Part shown: positions 6,692 to 7,452 of the stretch, piece by piece
How positions within the stretch are numbered: the stretch's first letter is position 1
Layout: each line of letters begins with the position of its first letter
NCBI GenBank assembly: GCA_946539625.1
Contig: CAMNHT010000061.1
Location: 1 to 7,452 of the forward strand
Source of the DNA: an uncultured Clostridia bacterium
Lineage (GTDB): Bacteria > Bacillota_A > Clostridia > Christensenellales > CAG-138
Length of the DNA stretch: 7,452 nucleotides
Direction of reading: 5' to 3'
The notes under the pieces: generated by a model
Told to the model about the DNA's origin: nothing
Databases searched by the model: none
The model's input: the letters and a program-made list of their open reading frames with translations, nothing else
Translations under genes and position numbers: made by a program

Positions 6692-7292
6692 TTTCCTTTC
6701 CTCCCAATTGCTTTATGATCGTGTTGATATACGCATGCGCTTCCGTGCGGAACGCATCTTTTCTTTCCTCTGTAAGAGCGCCGTTCAAAAGATGCCTGAA
6801 AATGAGCATCGTGATGTTTGCATAATAGTTGCGCCCCATTTGCGCGGCGTCTGCTTCCGGGATCACTCCGACCTTTGCAAGCATCAGAAACGCGGACGTT
6901 TCGATTCTGTACGGTTCTGTAAACAGCCACCGTTCATACGCTTCCCGTATCTGCTCGTCATGGAACTGTTCGATCATCATCAGCCGCATCAGCTTGTTGC
7001 AGAACGGATCGAACAGGTATTGATCGAAAAAGTACGTATCCATCCAATCGAAAGAGGGAGGTGTCTCACCGGTCATCGATGCGGATCGAAAGACCGCAAG
7101 CAGAGCGTTTACGTGATCTTCAAATCGGTTCAGCAGGGAATCGAGAATGTCCCGCTTGTTTTTGAAATGGTAGTAAACGGAGCTTTCCTTGATGCCGACC
7201 TCCCTGCAGACGTCCCGGATCGAGACGGCTTCATATCCGGAATCGGCGAACAGCGTAAGCGCCGTATCCATGATTCGTTCCCTTGTGTCCAT
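6684..7292 (-). CDS. TetR/AcrR-family transcriptional regulator
   Basis: This 202-residue repressor has an N-terminal TetR helix-turn-helix (about residues 3-50: ERIMDTALTLFADSGYEAVS, then IRDVCREVGI and SSVYYHFKNKRDIL) and an all-helical ligand-binding and dimerisation part (about 55-200) with no family-specific motif I recognise. An in-frame TTG at 7304 would add four residues, but GGAGGAG at 7296-7302 lies on that very TTG, so it is the ribosome-binding site and ATG 7290-7292 is the real start. The protein ends 8 bp inside the downstream SDR gene, which it very likely controls together with itself: two palindromes matching each other lie in and beside its own promoter (7306-7323 and 7331-7348). 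TetR repressors usually release DNA on binding a small hydrophobic ligand; here that may be a substrate or product of the SDR (inference). Confidence 0.92.
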   Translation of the reverse strand: MDTRERIMDTALTLFADSGYEAVSIRDVCREVGIKESSVYYHFKNKRDILDSLLNRFEDHVNALLAVFRSASMTGETPPSFDWMDTYFFDQYLFDPFCNKLMRLMMIEQFHDEQIREAYERWLFTEPYRIETSAFLMLAKVGVIPEADAAQMGRNYYANITMLIFRHLLNGALTEERKDAFRTEAHAYINTIIKQLGGKENV

Positions 7293-7295
7293 CGG

Positions 7296-7302
7296 CTCCT
7301 CC
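7296..7302 (-). promoter_or_regulatory. Ribosome-binding site that fixes the tetR start
   Basis: GGAGGAG on the minus strand, three bases before ATG 7290-7292. It overlaps the possible TTG start at 7302-7304, which rules that codon out as the main start. Confidence 0.85.
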
Positions 7303-7305
7303 AAA

Positions 7306-7323
7306 ACCTAACAAGTGTTAGGT
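7306..7323. promoter_or_regulatory. TetR operator O1, over the transcription start
   Basis: ACCTAACA and TGTTAGGT form perfect 8-bp inverted arms around a 2-bp centre, 18 bp in all, a typical size for a TetR-family site. On the minus strand it directly follows the -10 hexamer and covers the predicted start (about 7319), so a bound repressor would block initiation. Confidence 0.82.
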
Positions 7324-7325
7324 AG

Positions 7326-7354
7326 AGTATACCTAACACTCGTTAGACTGTCAA
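7326..7354 (-). promoter_or_regulatory. Consensus promoter of the tetR-SDR operon
   Basis: Reading the minus strand, TTGACA (7354-7349) is a perfect -35 hexamer and TATACT (7331-7326) a one-mismatch -10 hexamer, separated by exactly 17 bp. The expected start is near 7319, giving a leader of about 27 bases to ATG 7292. This is a strong promoter that would need repression, consistent with the two operators built into it. Confidence 0.88.
7331..7348. promoter_or_regulatory. TetR operator O2, inside the promoter spacer
   Basis: ACCTAACA-CT-CGTTAGAC repeats the O1 sequence with a perfect left arm and an imperfect right arm (inner core CTAAC/GTTAG conserved). It fills the spacer between the -35 and -10 hexamers. 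Its centre is 25 bp from that of O1. It is probably a lower-affinity site. Confidence 0.75.
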
Positions 7355-7361
7355 GCCGTTT

Positions 7362-7452
7362 TTATTTGGTTTTCGGACGAAAGATCAGCGCGGCAAACCA
7401 GCCGAACAGGATCGCGGCGGAAATACCTGCGGCGGTTGCCGAAAGACCGCCG
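7362..7452 (-). CDS. C-terminal end of a membrane protein, cut by the window edge
   Basis: A minus-strand frame is open from the window edge to TAA at 7362-7364 and gives the last 29 residues of a protein: an Ala/Gly-rich hydrophobic stretch with AAGISAAILFGWFAALIF followed by the basic tail RPKTK. This looks like a final membrane helix with a cytoplasmic C-terminus. Codon use and GC pattern match the neighbouring genes. The stop lies only seven bases before the -35 hexamer of the tetR promoter, with no separate terminator between them, so it may read through into the tetR-SDR genes. The fragment is too short to name a family. Confidence 0.6.
   Translation of the reverse strand, partial: GGLSATAAGISAAILFGWFAALIFRPKTK

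Noticed and set aside
7302..7304. TTG at 7302-7304 as the tetR start
   Set aside because: The GGAGGAG ribosome-binding site overlaps it; ATG 7290-7292 is correctly spaced.

Overview
The window looks like a chromosomal stretch from a GC-rich, low-pathogenicity-type Firmicute, probably a Clostridia-class gut anaerobe. That is an inference from three things: strong GGAGG ribosome-binding sites, tightly packed genes with 4-8 bp overlaps, and families common in Clostridia (tandem DUF21/CBS proteins, a short TraX-like protein, a membrane-anchored alpha/beta hydrolase). No rRNA, tRNA, CRISPR array, insertion sequence or phage gene is visible. This is a mostly ordinary housekeeping and accessory region with several points worth checking.

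Layout. Bases 1-3316 hold a plus-strand run of four genes. First come two adjacent CNNM/CorC-type (DUF21 + CBS) membrane proteins, the first cut by the window edge. Then comes a FlaR/adenylate-kinase-like P-loop protein. Last is a TraX-family membrane acyltransferase-like gene interrupted by an in-frame TAA at 2852-2854. An intrinsic terminator at 3329-3354 closes this unit.

Bases 3369-5926 hold a second plus-strand unit. It has its own near-consensus promoter (TTGACT, 17 bp, TACAAT) and encodes a membrane-anchored alpha/beta hydrolase, a two-domain flavin-reductase-like protein with a C-terminal segment resembling the PCP_red domain, and an unrecognised protein with about seven membrane spans. 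A terminator that can work in both directions (5896-5926) separates it from the convergent genes that follow.

Bases 5927-7452 are on the minus strand. In transcription order they are the C-terminal tail of a membrane protein cut by the window edge, a TetR-family regulator, and a short-chain dehydrogenase that overlaps the regulator by 8 bp. The regulator has an unusually clear control region: a TTGACA-17-TATACT promoter with one palindromic operator filling the spacer and a second, near-perfect copy over the presumed transcription start. The TetR protein therefore probably represses its own two-gene operon, and an inducer related to the dehydrogenase substrate would relieve it.

The most notable points are the interrupted but otherwise intact traX-like gene, the double-operator promoter of the tetR-SDR operon, and the flavin-reductase/PCP_red-like fusion paired with an unknown membrane protein. 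I did not find evidence for a wholly new defence or mobile system.
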